Positions 32,561 through 46,040 of a stretch of 64,000 bases of DNA are shown here, in pieces. The translations under genes were made by a program, and so were the position numbers. Source of the stretch: Sambucus nigra (taxonomy: Eukaryota > Streptophyta > Magnoliopsida > Dipsacales > Adoxaceae); assembly GCA_949130495.1 (NCBI GenBank), contig OX422208.1, positions 397,380,561-397,444,560 of the forward strand, given 5' to 3'. Each line of letters starts with the position of its first letter. Positions within the stretch are counted from its first letter, which is position 1. A model generated the notes under the pieces. It searched no databases and was not told the origin of the DNA. It saw only the letters and a list, made by a program, of their open reading frames with translations.

Positions 32561-35279
32561 TGTAACAACCCTCACTTTTGGGAGCCTATTTTTATAGTTA
32601 ATTACTATGTGGAGTAATTATATAAAATGTTGGAAGTTGGAGTAAGTATTAATTTGATGAAATAAGTTAATATTTACTAAAAAGTTCCATAATTACCATG
32701 TGGGTAAGTGAATATTACCATGTGGTGTTTTATTGTGTCATGAGAATTAAAATGACAATTTGGCTTAAAATGGAACCAGAACTTAAAATGTGTCATAAAA
32801 TTTCCAAATGATAATTTGGAGGGTGTAGTTAGTTCCGGGAGGTGGGAGATAGTCAAAATGTGTGTCATATTGTATTTTGAGGTTTTGGGCACTTTTGACT
32901 GGTTTTGGTATATTACGTATTAGAAATCATTTTATTGTGGTATTAACCATTTAAAGTTGGAGACTTTTATCTTAAGGCCACATTTTAGTCTTGTTAACCC
33001 TTTTATTTCTTTTATTTTCCCTAAGTGTGTTCCTAGCCCTAGAGTGAGAGAGAGAGAGGAAGGGAACTTGTGGAGAAGAGAGAGATTGAAGATTTGTGGA
33101 TTGATCTTGAATTCTTCTTCATCAAAATCTGAGATTGAAGCCCCAAGGCAAGTTTTATATTTGCTATTATATGGTTTAAGGTGGATAATTAGTGTTGGTA
33201 GTTATGTAATAGTTTTGGTTTAATGAAGTTATGGTTTTTGTTTGGATTTATGGGTTTTAACATCTTTGGAAGAGATTTGATTATGTATCGGTGTAGAATA
33301 ATGTGGTTGGAAGCATTTATGATCATTTAGTATCAATAAATGAGGTTGGTTTGATTAGTTGGAAAGTTGGCTTTGGGCTTAGCTTGAAAATAGGGAAGAT
33401 AGGTCTAGGTCTGCAATGACCGGTCGACCGCGGTCCTCAGACCGGTCGACCGGGCCTTCGGGAGAGGGCACACTGCTTTCTTTCAAAGGCATATATTTTG
33501 GGGCGCGGCCAACCGCAGTCCTCTTACCGGTCGACCGGTCCGCCCGAAGTGAGCTTTCTGATTTTCTTTAAAGGCAAAAAACTTGAGACGCGGTCGATCG
33601 CGGTCTCGGGACCGGTCGACCGGTCCCCTGTTTTTCTTCCTCAAAATTTTACTTTCGCTTTTAAATCTTTTCTTTTCATAAGGACTTAGGAACCTTCTTG
33701 AATGAAGTAAACCTTGGCTTTTAGAGTCCTAGTTGAGTTTGGTTGTCACCCTAGAGTTGAATGGGTTCACTCGGGGTTAAGTCCAGGGGTGGTTAAAGTG
33801 ATGTTCAGGAATCACTTCTCTTTTTACATATTAATAGGAGGATAAGGGTTGTAGGCCCATATTTGGAGACTTTAGGGGCTTATTTGAGATATATAAGACC
33901 TTAAGATTTGGGAATAATTGTGATCCCTTAGAGCATGATACGAGGCATATACAATGATGATATAAATGAAATATTCTATGATTAAGGTTTCAAAATAATG
34001 AAACACTCATATGTTAATGGAAAAGAGAAATGTGATTTTTATGGTAAATGCTAATTTACTTAAACACACCTCTCTAAATGGTTTCATAAGGGAAGCTCGC
34101 GCATGAGGTGATGTCCCCTGACTAGTGAATGCAGGGAGACTGTAGTCCTCGGCCATATGCGGGTTTGTTATATGTATTATTCTACGTTAGTGAGGTAATT
34201 CCGGGTGTGGTTATGACTCACTCGCAGGCATATGGCCACTTCCCGACGTGCATTAGGTGCCCAGGCTGCCTTGTTTGATAGGCCCCTGGAAAATGATAGC
34301 CGTTTAGGGGCACGCCCAGTGGGGATACTCGGAGGGGCGGTCTTAGAATCGTTATATGTATAAGAATATAACTTTTCTAAACTCAAGTGGGAGTCGAGAT
34401 ATGTATATTTCCACTAAAATGTATTGTGGTAATTATATTCCTGCTAAGGAATAAGAATTGAAAAGAAATGAGAATAATGATGATATTATATTCCTATTAA
34501 GGAATGGAAAGTGGACTAAAGTGGAAATTGAGGTTAGAAGCTTTTAATTTAATAATGCAAAATTAAATTCTCTTGCATAATTTAAATTGTAGGCATGTCA
34601 TTTTAACTGTCTCATTTATGATTTATGATTAGGTTGTTATATTTTTCATCTTCATCATTCATGATAACTGTTCATATCTATCATGCTTCTTATTCATCTG
34701 GGAATCATATAAAAACCGGGCCCTGACCCGTTCATTCTTCTATGTTGTGCATGTTATTGTATCCGCCCAGGTGCTCCTCCGCAAGGACGCCCGTGTTGAT
34801 ATTCCTATTCTTATGTTCTCGAGGAGCTGTAAGATTTGCGAATATTACATGATGTTTTGTTAGACGCCCTCATTTTTGTATTCTAGTTATGATCGGGTCT
34901 GTCAGTCGGGCGTGTGGCCCAAACTTTGTAAATGTTTAATGAATGTATTATGTATCATATTAAACTGTTGTGAATCATTTTTTGTAGTTGTGGACCGACA
35001 GCATATTCGGTCCTCCCTTTGTATATTCGTTATGTAGTAATGTGTATATGTTGTCTTGGAACTCCACTATCTTTTAGAATGGGTTGTTTAAATTTATTTT
35101 CTTAACCTAACCTTTTAATCAAATTAAATGTTTTGTCAACCCGTTTTCTGAATTAATGGGTGGTTTTCCCATATACTCTTGTTATATTTGTGATGCTGAG
35201 AATGATTTCCATTCATGATTTTCGTACATGTCGGAGTATCGGGCTGGCCACCTTTTATTTCGGACCGCGGGTTGTCACA
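32561..35279 (+). repeat. Chromovirus 3' LTR
   Basis: TGTAACAACC...TTGTCACA, the partner of 25026-27741 and including the GTCGACCG block at 33416-33630. The TG start is preserved here. Confidence 0.96.
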
Positions 35280-35284
35280 ATTCT

Positions 35285-35960
35285 CAAAATGTAGAAAGGA
35301 CTCCCCAAAACTCAAAAATATGATAGGTTGGGTTTCCTCCCTTGTATGGTGTGTGTAACGTGTGTGGATGAAAATATACCCTCTTCACTATATGGTATGT
35401 GGTGTTAACCGTATCTGCCCCAAACTTTCAAGGCACATTTCTACTATGAAGCATAGAACCACCCATCTCTTGAATCTCCTAGTTCTTCCTCTCAATAATC
35501 CTATTTTGTTGAGGAGTATGAACGGACAAAAACTCATGTTTGATGCCCACTCCATCACATTAGCTATCCACTCTAGCTTCTTTAAAATCAGTGTTGTTGT
35601 CACTATGCATATGATTAATATTGACACCATGTTGGCTTTATAGGACACGACACTTGGTTATTAGGAACTCAGCCTCATCAAATTTTTCTCTAAGAAACCC
35701 CACAATAGAGTATCTTAAAAAGTCATCGACAATCACAAGAATGTATCTCCTACCACCGATACTCTTCGTATGATTATGGCCTATAATATCCATGTGTATC
35801 AACTCCAACACATGAGAGGTGGTAATGGTATTCCGATGGGGACTTCGATTTTTTTTCCTTATTATGAGGAATAAAAAACTAAGGAAGTTGGTTTCCCAAG
35901 TGATGGAAATCCAAAAACTAGGTCTTTATTCAATAATCTCTCAAGATATCTAAAGTTCAC
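35285..35960 (-). pseudogene. Copia A: integrase
   Basis: The minus strand reads LELIHMDIIGHN near 35810, GGRRYILVIVDDFLRYSIVG, HMHSDNNTDF (usually SDNGTEF) and VHTPQQNRIIERKN, then KFGADTVNTTYHI, the integrase of copia elements. D, D and E positions are recognisable (MDIIG, SDNN, ERKN). Stops are frequent. The frame continues across the chromovirus at 25020. Confidence 0.9.
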
Positions 35961-35984
35961 ATGACCTATTCATTGATGCCAAGG

Positions 35985-36310
35985 GTCTATGGAGGAGATC
36001 CTGACATTGTTACACACAAAGGAGGATTTAGTAATGATCCTATAGTAACTATCATCGGTACTCACTCCTTATAGTAATAGCTTATGGATTGATCCTAAAC
36101 TTTACATTCGGATCAATCGAACTTTAATGTAAAGTTGGATTATGCTAATCCAATTCTCTTTCAACCCTTTGATGTATCTCAACACAACTACGTACTGAAA
36201 TGCTACACCTACTCCTATAACCAAAGGTTAATTTTCCTTCCATGTGATCCACAAGGTTGGTCAAAAATAATTTATCACCGGTCATGTGCCTAGAGAATCC
36301 ACTATAAAAA
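35985..36310 (-). pseudogene. Copia A: protease and pre-integrase region
   Basis: Near 36300 the minus strand reads WYFYSGFSRHMTGDKLFLTN followed by GKLTFGYRS. In copia proteases this is WYLDSGCSRHMTGD, so the catalytic Asp is Tyr here. A degenerate GAG-pre-integrase segment follows with the reading SMNR near 35980. Confidence 0.8.
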
Positions 36311-36599
36311 TACCATTGTGAAGTATCTTGAACCTCGAGATCAATGTGAACAATAAGGTCTTTATTTTCTTTCTTAAGTACTCAAGTGGAGGTAACCTTT
36401 TGTTTACCCTTATTGTTGTTGGCTGCAGTCGTATCATTAGAGGTGTTTACAAGAGGCATAGACATCCTTTGAAATTATTCCATTAAGCTTTGAGAAGCGA
36501 AAACTAGGAACTCAACTTTCTCTCTAATACTAGTAAAGTCGCTATAGTGGTGTGCGAGAGTATATGTACGTGGAGTTCTACCTAACTTGCTGTAAAATT

Positions 36600-38200
36600 C
36601 CCTAAGATGAGCTCTCCTTTTGAAATGGGTGCAAACATAGACTTTTTTGGATCTACCTTGGTTAGCTCATTTAAGTTGGACTCATTTTGGTGGGTTAGGT
36701 CGAGTCCCATATCATTCTACCATAAAATTAGGAAACGATTCGAGTGCGATATGAGAAGTGGATTTACCATCATATGTTATTCCTTGCCTCTCCTTAAAGC
36801 CTAAAGCATGACCGAGGAACATCTTCTCTACCTTCTTCAATGTATCATCTATAGTACCTTGACCTCTCGAGAACATTCGAAATCATTCTCGAGTTGGGAT
36901 ATAGGGGATTTAAGTTTCTCATGAGTCTCTAATGAAGCTTGAATCTCTCTCAATACTAGCTAGTTTTTTGGTCAAGTCACCATTTTCCCTCTCCAGTGGT
37001 ATAACTCTTTCCCAAAAAAACTATCACCGAGGAATCGTTAGTTTTCTACTCTCTCAACTCCTTCTCTAAGATAACACCCTAAGTGTAAAGCTCAGCGTCG
37101 GTTTGTCGAAGGCCATTTTCTCCCTCACTCAAAACGTCATCCCCTCACTCTCACTGGAATGACTAGACTCACTATCGAGGTAATCACGTTTGAAAATATC
37201 CTCATCAAAGTGAGACGTACTTGATGTACTAACATGATTGGCTATGAATGCGGTGATGCTACGTCCATGCATTTATTTGTTCCCAAAATCCATTGACTCA
37301 ACATTTCCATCACTAAGTGTGGCATTTTAGGCAGCTTTGCCGTTGCCCTGTCTTTTTAACCTCATAACACACTCGTGAGCTTTTTGACCCTTACCCTCTC
37401 AATCATAACATCTTTCCTCGTATTTTTTAGGGTACTTTCCTCTTTGTTTTTCAAAACCTTTCTTGCCCGACTTAAATTTTTTGTCTTTCTCAAAACCTTT
37501 TTTTTGGGGAGAATTTTCTTTTCTTAGTTTGAGTAATTTTTTGAACTTTTTAGAAAAAAGGGCAAGATCATCGAGATCAAATTCAAATTCATAGTCAGAA
37601 GGGACCTCCTCTTTATTGTTAGAATGGGCTTTTAAAGCAATCCCTTTTTGTTTCGATTATTGAATTTTGGGGAACATATCAATTTCATAAGTTTAAAGGT
37701 CTCCTACAAGTTCTTCTAACCTAAGCGTATCTAAAATTACCCACAAATTTAGGAGATTGACTTTAGGGATAAAATGGGACGACATGGATTTTTAAATCTT
37801 TTTCACAACTCACGTCTGATGAATTAGCTCACCCAGTTTAAAACTAGAATTGGCTATATTAGATAATTTATCATAAAATTCATAAAAAGTCTTAGATTTT
37901 AGCATGGTAATGGTCTTAGACTGTTTGGTGAGATTTTGTAGCTTAGAAGATTTGACAGCGTTAGTACCCTCGAGAGTGACTTCACCAAAAATTTTGCTTA
38001 AGACACGGGAGTTAAATTACTCCATTCAAATAATCCTCTATCCAAGTTGTGATAGGTTTAAAATTTTAGATATTATCATTAGTCAAAGTGGGTGGTTTCC
38101 ACCCTCTTTCACAAACAAGCCAGTCTTTTTCGTCAATCGAATTCAGTGCCTGCCAACCTCATTCGAGCTTTCCAATATGCATAATTTGATCCATAAAAAT
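36600..38200 (-). pseudogene. Copia A: gag
   Basis: Near the 5' end (about 38165 downward) the minus strand reads FYGSNYAYWKARMRLA, then IDEKDWLVCERGWKPPTL after a frameshift, typical of Sirevirus-like gag. Further down are FDFDDLALFSKKFKKLLK and a decayed zinc knuckle (about 37410: RCYD, stop, EGKGQKAHEC). Frameshifts and stops are numerous. Confidence 0.8.
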
Positions 38201-38266
38201 ATGTAGCCTATTATACGAATAATATATATCATCCTAATTTAAAGATCACATAATAAATTAGTGTAA

Positions 38267-38282
38267 CCGACTCTGATACCAA
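38267..38282 (-). promoter_or_regulatory. Copia A primer-binding site
   Basis: The minus strand reads TTGGTATCAGAGTCGG, the iMet-tRNA PBS of copia elements, two bases from the LTR edge. Confidence 0.92.
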
Positions 38283-38284
38283 TT

Positions 38285-39337
38285 TGAGAAAGCATGGGCT
38301 ATACGGATAGTCCATTTACTAGGTCACACAGACAAATATTCACTTTTTACTAAATCTTATCATGTTTAAACTAAAGTTAACATGCAACGATGATGTAAAG
38401 CCAAATTCCAAACAAAAACAGAAAGAAGAAGAAATAAAGGAAAATTTTATTTCGGGCAAAACCTTTGATTCATCACTGTTTAAGATAAGACAGACATATA
38501 ATGACTTACAAACTACTTAGAGATCCATCAAGTATAACACACAAGAGTCTTCAAATCTTTAACAATAACTGATGCAGTCCAGCACCGCCCACAGGAAGCA
38601 TATCTTTCCTTGGTATCCATCGATCAGCCTTTGGAATATACAATTTCGATCTTCTTCGATTGTAGATCCTCGACTCCACAAATTAACAGTAGAGAAAATA
38701 TTTGTAAGGGTTTAGAACCTTGGATTGTTTTCTTCTTGGTTTGTAAAAGTGATCCTAAAATATACAAGGGTTTGGATAAGAAAATTGTAGAGTTTGATCA
38801 TAAAAAGAACTCTAAATAGGATTCTTCAAAAGTCTAATTTTGCATCTCTATTTATAGGGAAAGTTGATGCAAAGAGATAGGCATTAAACACTTGAAAAAG
38901 ATTTGTTTTTTTTAAATAAAACACGCGTACTCATTCAAATTAACTGACACCTCATTCGAATGATGTACCTTAAATCGTTCGGACGGCTTCCAATGATACT
39001 TCAAACTCCATTCCAAAGCTGACCAAAAAGGTGACGCTTTAGATATCGTTCCAATGTGGGAACCTCGTTCTAATAACCAATGAGTTTTCCAAAGAACTTT
39101 AAAAAATATGGAAACTTTTTAAATGCAAATGCTTTTTAAAAATGACCCCTAAAACTTTATGGCTTTATTAAACCACCCCATAACTTTTCTGAGGTAAGGA
39201 TGTGATGAATGATCTTCAATCTTGCAAATATCACCAACTTCTTCTCTTTGAAGATTTGAGAACATTCATGAAGGTGCAGTCAAGGGTAATGGTACAAGAT
39301 AAATAAAAAATGAGCAATTATAAATTTTTCCCTTACA
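38285..39337 (-). repeat. Copia A 5' LTR
   Basis: On the minus strand it runs from TGTAAGGGAAAAATTTATAA (39337) to ...GCTTTCTCA (38285), 1053 bp. The TGTAAGG start matches LTR copies in B. It contains several CGTTCNAATG/CATTCGAATG-like motifs near 38930-39090, also found in B and C LTRs. Confidence 0.85.
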
Positions 39338-42300
39338 ATTAATCTATGCGAGTAAGAATTAATGCTTGTTGGAGATTAAAATCATCCTTTAACTTAAACT
39401 TTTGATGTTATAAATACTTGGAAACCATTAGAAATCATTTTAGGTTATTATTAGGAGTGGATGGAGGTCAGGGAACCCTCATGTGGAGGTTTAGGATGGA
39501 TGAGAATGACATTAGAAGATTTTTGAGTTTTTTATAGATAAAACTATATCTTTTGGAAGAGTTGAATCGATCTGGTTAGTATAAATACAAAACCATTTTT
39601 TAAATGATGCAGATCAATCTAGTCTAACGTTGGGTTGAACGGAGTCAAGAAGTGTTTCTCGGTGACCAGATTTTAAGGTTTGTTTGGGAGGTTTGTTTGG
39701 TACAACTTATGGGGTCTTAGGTCAGATTAATATAAGTAATATGAATTATTTAGTGGCTATTATATACTCTAAAATACATACATATTACTGTGTGAATTTG
39801 GGGGCGACTCAGGTATGTTTAGCTTAATTGCTGCAATTATAATTTATATGTCGTCATTATGCATATAACTTTGGTTGTTCTCTCTGTATGTTGTGTGTGA
39901 ACCTTTAAGGGAGTGTGAGTAGACTCGTTACGAATCTATCTATGGATATTTAATGTGAATATTTGTGGGACCACGTATGACACCCTCAGATGATGATGCA
40001 TATTGTGCATATGTCTATTATTTCGCTCATACATGTTTTGGGTCAACCATATTACGTAAGGAGACATCGAAGGGTGAATCCTCACGTGTTATGTGGTACG
40101 TATTCACACGATTAGTGTGTCGAAATAGTTATTTTCTATTTTATTTTTTGTTTAAAGCCATTTGGGCTGGGAAATCTTATGGAACGATTCGATAGATGCA
40201 GGAGAGGTCCTTGAAGGATGAACCTTCATGTTGTGCTTACGTGATGTAGCTAGTTCTGTAACAGACCTACTTATATGAAGATATCATATTGTATTACTGA
40301 TGGGGCATAAACTTCGTGCATAAAATATGTCATTGAGTATTTATGTCCTATACAAAACAAATACCACAACATGACACGATATATATAGAAGTGTAGTGAA
40401 AAGTAGTGATCGAATCCATAGGGAATAGTGTTTAGGATTAAATTTATTTACTACTTAGAAAAGGCTAAAAGTGTAAAGATGGTGATGGGAGAATAAAATT
40501 TACACTAGGCAATAAGGAAAATAAATTAAATTACAAAAATAATATTACGATCATTTACCCACAATGGATTTACAACATATATGGATCGAAACACACTTAA
40601 TCAAGTCAATTCAATTGATTATAAACATAAAACATGAAGAAATTTAATTCAACAATGGAAGATTAAACTTTACTTGAATATGGTCACGAAGGGATTAAAG
40701 TTGAAATATCGATATGAATATTACTATTGCATGAAAAAAGGAAGTTAAATGCCTAATAATTTGACTTTAATACACAAGGTTTCAATTAAAAGTGTTTCAA
40801 ACTACAACCTAGATTTTGAGCTAAGAATCCATCAATGGTGGAAATATGATCACAAGCTTAAAACTAGCAGCTAAATATCAATAAAATAATTAACGCGACT
40901 AATTAACACTTTAAAACAAGATTTAAACAACAAATAAATAAAGACAACTAGTTAACAAAGCAAGAAATAACACAAGAAAGATTGAACTAAAGGAAGAAGA
41001 CGATGATTAGTACTTACAATGGCAAAAAAAGGCAAACCCTAGGAGAGAGAAGGAGAAGCTTCCAAATCCCTCTCAACCCTCTAAAATATCTCACATTAAC
41101 CTAAAAAAATTAATATCTATTAAATAAGGGAAATTCCCCCTTTATAGTAAAGACTAAAACCCTCAAAAATAGCCAAAATCTATGCATGAATAGTAATCGG
41201 CCCGAACTGAACCTAGGAATTTTTTAAGTTGTTGCCTTGGTCCAATTCAAGTATATTTCCACGTGTCGGTACCAAAAAAGACATAATTTCCTCATATGGA
41301 CTCGAAATAACATACAGTTAGAACCTACGTGAAGATAATTAAATGACATAAATAAATTATGGGCTTTTGAAACCCTTCAAATTATGCAACATAAAGAGAC
41401 CAAATTACCTTTAAAGTTGAAGAAAATGTCAAAACCTTCCAAAAAAGCCATGACTTCCTCATTCAAGATCGAAGTAATGCATGGTTAGCGGCCAGGTGAA
41501 GATAATTTGATGATATACATGTTGGAACTTTTATGTCATCCAACATATAGAGTTTAAAAAGAATACAGTGCCCTTGAGATTGCATCTTGTGATGAAACTT
41601 TCTTGAAACGCAACCAAACTTCACGCTTAGCACCTTATCACCTATAAATTCTCAATTATACCTCACGAAGCATATATATTCATAAAATAGACTGTTTGGT
41701 TAATGATAATAAATATAGGAAGTAATGCACAAAAGGGGGCTAAAATGCACAAGTATAAGGGGGTAATAATATGTGATATTCGAGACGAATCACAAACCCT
41801 AACATACATATTGCTACTCCCTAGGAATGAAGTGAAAATAAACAAGAACTAAAAGTAGCACCACAATAGGGGAGATATGTGCAAAGGAGATAAATGAAAA
41901 TTTTGCGGGCGAACGATTTCATTTAACATATGCAATAAGCCGTTAAACCCCTAGGTTACCCTAGTGGACGAGTGTTGTCTCGTGAGGGCTTTTAGAGATG
42001 AAACCCAGAAACATCAAGTTTCTTGAAAAGTATGCCCAAACAACCAATGCACCAAGCTCAAGAATAATGAAAAGTATTGTAATAAGTTATTTGGAATTAA
42101 CATTATAAAATGAACTTTATGTCTTTAAAACCATAAATATATGAGGAAAATCAAGCACATAAAAATAATTTAATTTGACAAAACTTTATTAAACTAGATA
42201 AGCATTAAAGTGTAGCATAATATTCAATTCCTCACTGGTAATTACACTCAACAAATTAAATCAATATGAAAAGGGGTGTAACATATGGGACATACGGGCA

Positions 42301-42640
42301 TAAAGAGTAAATTAAATTTGAAGCTGGTGAAGGTGGCTCGGATGAGAAATCACATTTTGAAGGATAAATTTGTATTTTTGTCTGATGATTAGTAGTTCGA
42401 CCTAAATAAGGGGATCCAATTGAGATTATTCCTGGTGAATGGTGTCGGTTGAACCACATTGATACATACACTTTCTAGGTTTGTCTCCCTACCTCTATTA
42501 ACTGGATTGTACAAATGTTTTTGTCTAACCTTTTTAAGTGAAGAAGAATAACGAGTTATCCAACATTTAAAAAGGATTGGTAAAGAGTATTTGTGCACAC
42601 AAACCCCAACTTTTACAGCCCTCTTCACCTTAATTTTTTT
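39338..42640. other. AT-rich non-coding region
   Basis: No convincing gene. Stretches such as 40260-41990 have the texture of decayed LTR or transposon DNA, but I cannot name the family. It could hold the missing 3' LTR of Tat element T2. Confidence 0.45.
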
Positions 42641-42651
42641 ATAGATTACAG

Positions 42652-44160
42652 GTATTACACACCTATAGGAGGTATTAAATTAGAGGAAGAACCCCCAACA
42701 CCACTTATAGTCGAAGTGATTCCTGCGGATGAGGCTGAATAATCAGAGGAGGAGATCATATAAGGTAAAAAAAATTGCACGTGTTTTGACGTCTTTAACT
42801 TTTCGTTGTAATTTTGCTAATTGTTGAATTCTGATGCATCTTTAAATCCCAACTCCTTAGCTTTTCTAGTTGAACCCTTATGTGGTATGGCACCCAAGAA
42901 AACTTTTCATGACACTGTTGATGTAGACCGCAAGAAGCAACTTGAGCAAGAAGCTAAGAAGAGGGTCGATGATGAGGCCAAATATAAAAGGAAGGCTGAA
43001 GTTGAGTCTAAGAAAAAGTTTGAGGTTGAAGCCAAAGAGAAACTGGATGTTACTACAAAAGACAAAGACAAAGGGAAATCTATTATCTTCTTTTATGTTT
43101 CTGTTGCTAAAAAAAGGCAGATAGATGGTCCCATGATTGAAGGTGACCCAAGAATCCAAGAACTGAGGAACCAATGTCGACAGAGCCTATTTTAGAGAGG
43201 TTGGTGATTGAAGTCATCCTTCTCATCATCTTTCTAGAGAAGTGGGGTTGTCTTCCCAATACTTTAGGTTAGATAACTTCAAATTTGACATTGATAAGTT
43301 ATTACTAGCGATGAGTTGAATTAAGACAATGACTCCATATTTTATCACCTCAACAATGATGCGAACCTGCTCGGCTATCATGAATAGAGTCTAAATTTTG
43401 AATTCCTCAGAAGTCTGAATCTGGATGTTCTGTGGAAGGTCACCCATCACAAGGTGTAGCTTTCTAAGGATTATTTTTTATTTTTTCTAAACTCTTTACT
43501 GTTTGCTTATCTCGTTGTTTTCTTTTTCAGGATGCGATGGCCACTACTATTCTTCAAAAGAAGTATCTGACCAGAGTTCATACCTATGAATTAGATAAAA
43601 TGCCAATACGGAGCTCCTCATACAATTCCATAGCGGGGAGATCTCAACAAGTATAAAGATAATCTGAAGAAGACTTGTGACAAGCTGTAAGAGAAGGATG
43701 ATAAGCTTATCACGAAGACTATGGCCCTTAGCTTGGTTAAAGAAGAGATAAAAAAACTAAAGGAGTGGGATACTAATGATGGCATAAAGAATCAAAGCCT
43801 TGAGGAGGCCCTTTAAAAAGCTAAGAAAGCTCTTGCTAAAGAGAATTATGTTAAGAAGTTTAAGGCCTATGTTGACTACACAGTTGAGGCCATGACCTTC
43901 TTCTTGGACGGTTATGATGAGATAAGAAAGATAGTAGTGAAACATTAACCTAACATCGTAGTGGTAGTTTATAAATAGGAGGGAGATGATGAGGAAGCCA
44001 TAGCCTTAGCAGCTGGTAAGGATGAAATAGAAAGTGGATGACCCGACTACTGGTGAGACAGAGCAAGTTGATCCCACTCTTATTGCTCTAAAGTTGTTCA
44101 AGTAGATGATGAAGACACTCCTCGAGAGACCCCTACGACTGAGGCTTTCGATGGTAATGC
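42652..44160 (+). pseudogene. Second coiled-coil accessory ORF (aORF-like), linked to Tat element T2
   Basis: Exon-like blocks after AG acceptors: 42652-42760 (LEEEPPTPLIVEVIPADEAE), about 42826-43195 and 43532 to about 44155. The second encodes MAPKKTFHDTVDVDRKKQLE and a Lys/Glu coiled coil. An intron ends TTTTTCAG at 43524-43531. The last block carries KKALAKENYVKKFKAYVDYT and VEAMTFFLDGYDEIRKIVVK, which resembles the C-terminal part of retrotransposon aORF/plant-mobile-domain proteins from memory. Several stops (for example after EEAL) break the frame. It lies about 0.8 kb beyond the 3' end of T2 pol and in the opposite orientation, exactly as the 1-3.3 kb gene stands to T1. Confidence 0.55.
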
Positions 44161-44164
44161 CTTT

Positions 44165-44940
44165 TATATTCCTCCTACCAATTAAGAATCTTATACAATA
44201 TGAATTTTATGACTTATTATTTTTTGAAGCTTTGATTTGTAACTACTCGTATTAGATTTTGATCTGTATGTTTGTAATTTATAAAGAACTAATGACACTG
44301 TAATTTGAATGAATCATTTATGTTTTTTTTCCAAATTTTCACATTTTTATGTATGTATTTTTTTGTTTAGTTTTTCTACAAGTATTTTTTTAGAAGGTTA
44401 ATGTAGTTGGAGCTTGTCTACCTTCCATTATTTATAGTCTTATGGTTAGATCTCGTCTACCTAATCTGACTTACTAGATTTTTAGGATAGGTCTGCCTGT
44501 AGTTTATTACTCTTGTGATCGAATCTTTTCGACCTAACTTGACTTACTATTTGTCGGTTGGATGAGCCTAAATTGTCCTAAAAAGGTTATTACAAGTGAA
44601 AACTTAAAGTTCCCCTATCGACTTATATTATTATTTTTTTACTTTAGCCAACTTACTTGTCATGTGGAGGGATCTTGTCAACCTGACCATGTGATAACAT
44701 TGGTTTCCCAAGTCGGACAACTCCTCGATTATAACATATATAAGACGATGTCTTCAAAGAAGTATGATCTGGTTGTATTAACTCTGAGATGTCTTCAGCC
44801 TGAGCTTCTTACACATTTCTTATACCGAAAAACTTCTAAGTTAGTAAATTAAATGCTTGGGACAATATTATAATGGAGATGTAGATTTTATTTTTCATTA
44901 ATACTTTAAAATTGTTTACATAAACATTTTTCTTTCAAAC
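44165..44940. other. Non-coding spacer between aORF and T2 pol
   Basis: No gene. It contains loosely repeated GTCTACCT...TGACTTACTA phrases around 44400-44560. Confidence 0.5.
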
Positions 44941-45154
44941 ATGTTATTTTCTCGTCTCTACTAGTAGTACTTCCTCAAGTGTTTGGAGTTCTAAGTGTGT
45001 TTTAAATTCTCTCCCTCTAAAGTCTAAATTCGATAAGTTTTTGGCCTTATAGCTTTTGAAATCCTATGGGGGTCATGCTAATTTGGTTCCAACTTGTTTC
45101 CCTTTTGGATCATCATTTTCAAAATTAATCTCCTTCTTTTAATATACCCGATTT

Positions 45155-46040
45155 CACCCTTTAGTTGTAAAATAGTGTTGGCCTTTGTTGGTGTGATGTT
45201 ACTCGAAGATCTGGGTGCTCCCAAACTTCTTCAACCAAATCAAGATCAAGTATGCGCATGAGATCTCTCCTAGTTGATTCGAAGTTAAGCACTCCGTGAC
45301 TTGGTAGTCTGATCTCCATGGGTACCACCATCTCAGTGCCAAATGCCAGCATGAAAGGGGTTTCACCCATAGTTGTTCTCGGCATAGTTTTATAATCCCA
45401 GAGCACACTCTGCAAATCATTGATCCAATGCCCTTTACATCGTCCAAATTTCTTTTCATTGCGTCAAGCAAGGTTATGTTCATATTGTTGTTTGCATGTT
45501 GCACTAGGGACGGGCTGGTGCATAATATAGCTTTTTAATACTTAACCTAATACATTAGTCTCCAAAATGGTCATTATCAAATCGTATGCTGTGGTAGGTA
45601 AGGAAAGTGTATGGCATCCCGTACTGATAAATAACATTTTTCTATATGAAATGGAAGAAATTCTCACAAGGCATCTCTACTGACTAAGTACTTGAATCTT
45701 CTCCTCTTCTTCAATAATGGGAAGATTAGATCAATACCCCACATGGATAAGAGCCAAGGGGATGTGATCGGTGCTAGGGATGGCCCAGTTCTTTTGTGGA
45801 TGGCTATAAATCTTTGGTATTTGTCACTTTTTATGGTGTAATCGGTGCAATCCTCCTTCATGGTCGACCAATAATATCCTTGGGTGGAGACCATTTTAAC
45901 CAGCGACATGTTTGCTAAATATGCTCCACATGAGCCCTCGTGAACCTCCTTGATTAGGTATGTCACCCCACTAGGATAAACACACTTCAACAGTGTCAGA
46001 ATAAAACCTCTCTTCAATAAAGCTCCACCCACTGGCACAC
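45155..46040 (-). pseudogene. T2 integrase
   Basis: From about 46015: LKRGFILTLLKCVYPSGV, KEVHEGSCGAYL, QGYYWSTMKEDC, then SPWLLSMWGIDLI with the first core Asp. After a gap comes MPRTTMGETPFMLAFGTEMV and VPMEIRLPSH near 45380. The central part with the second Asp and the Glu is largely lost between about 45510 and 45660. Confidence 0.88.

Larger units (their letters stand above)
25026..35279 (+). mobile_element. Full-length Ty3/gypsy chromovirus (Tekay/Del type), inserted in copia A
   Basis: LTRs 25026-27741 (2716 bp) and 32561-35279 (2719 bp) flank PBS, gag-pol with a C-terminal chromodomain, and a PPT. Flanks TTTCT (25021-25025) and ATTCT (35280-35284) are a 5 bp target duplication with one change. 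Removing the element rejoins the copia A frame as HFENREHLGKFD. The first 300 or so bases of the two LTRs differ at about 15 sites by hand count, near 5%, so the insertion is moderately young. LTR length and the chromodomain fit Tekay/Del. Confidence 0.95.
19338..39337 (-). mobile_element. Sirevirus-like Ty1/copia element A, broken by nested insertions
   Basis: On the minus strand from 39337 downward: 5' LTR, PBS, gag with zinc-knuckle remnant, protease, integrase, RT and RNase H, ending near 19860. Three elements interrupt it: a chromovirus (25026-35279), a solo LTR (21264-24169) and a hAT MITE (20018-20367). Joining across each gap keeps the copia protein order. Gag of the FYGSNYAYWKARM...CERGW type and LTR/PPT features shared with copies B and C suggest the Sirevirus branch. 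The 3' LTR is missing or truncated at the organelle DNA boundary. The element is inactive. The left border is approximate. Confidence 0.8.

Noticed and set aside
33498..34386. Small frames within the chromovirus 3' LTR (33498-33689, 34177-34386)
   Set aside because: They lie in LTR sequence, are not conserved as frames in the other LTR, and have no family resemblance.
39338..42640. Possible gene or LTR in the region upstream of copia A
   Set aside because: No paired repeats, splice-bounded exons or protein similarity could be supported by eye.
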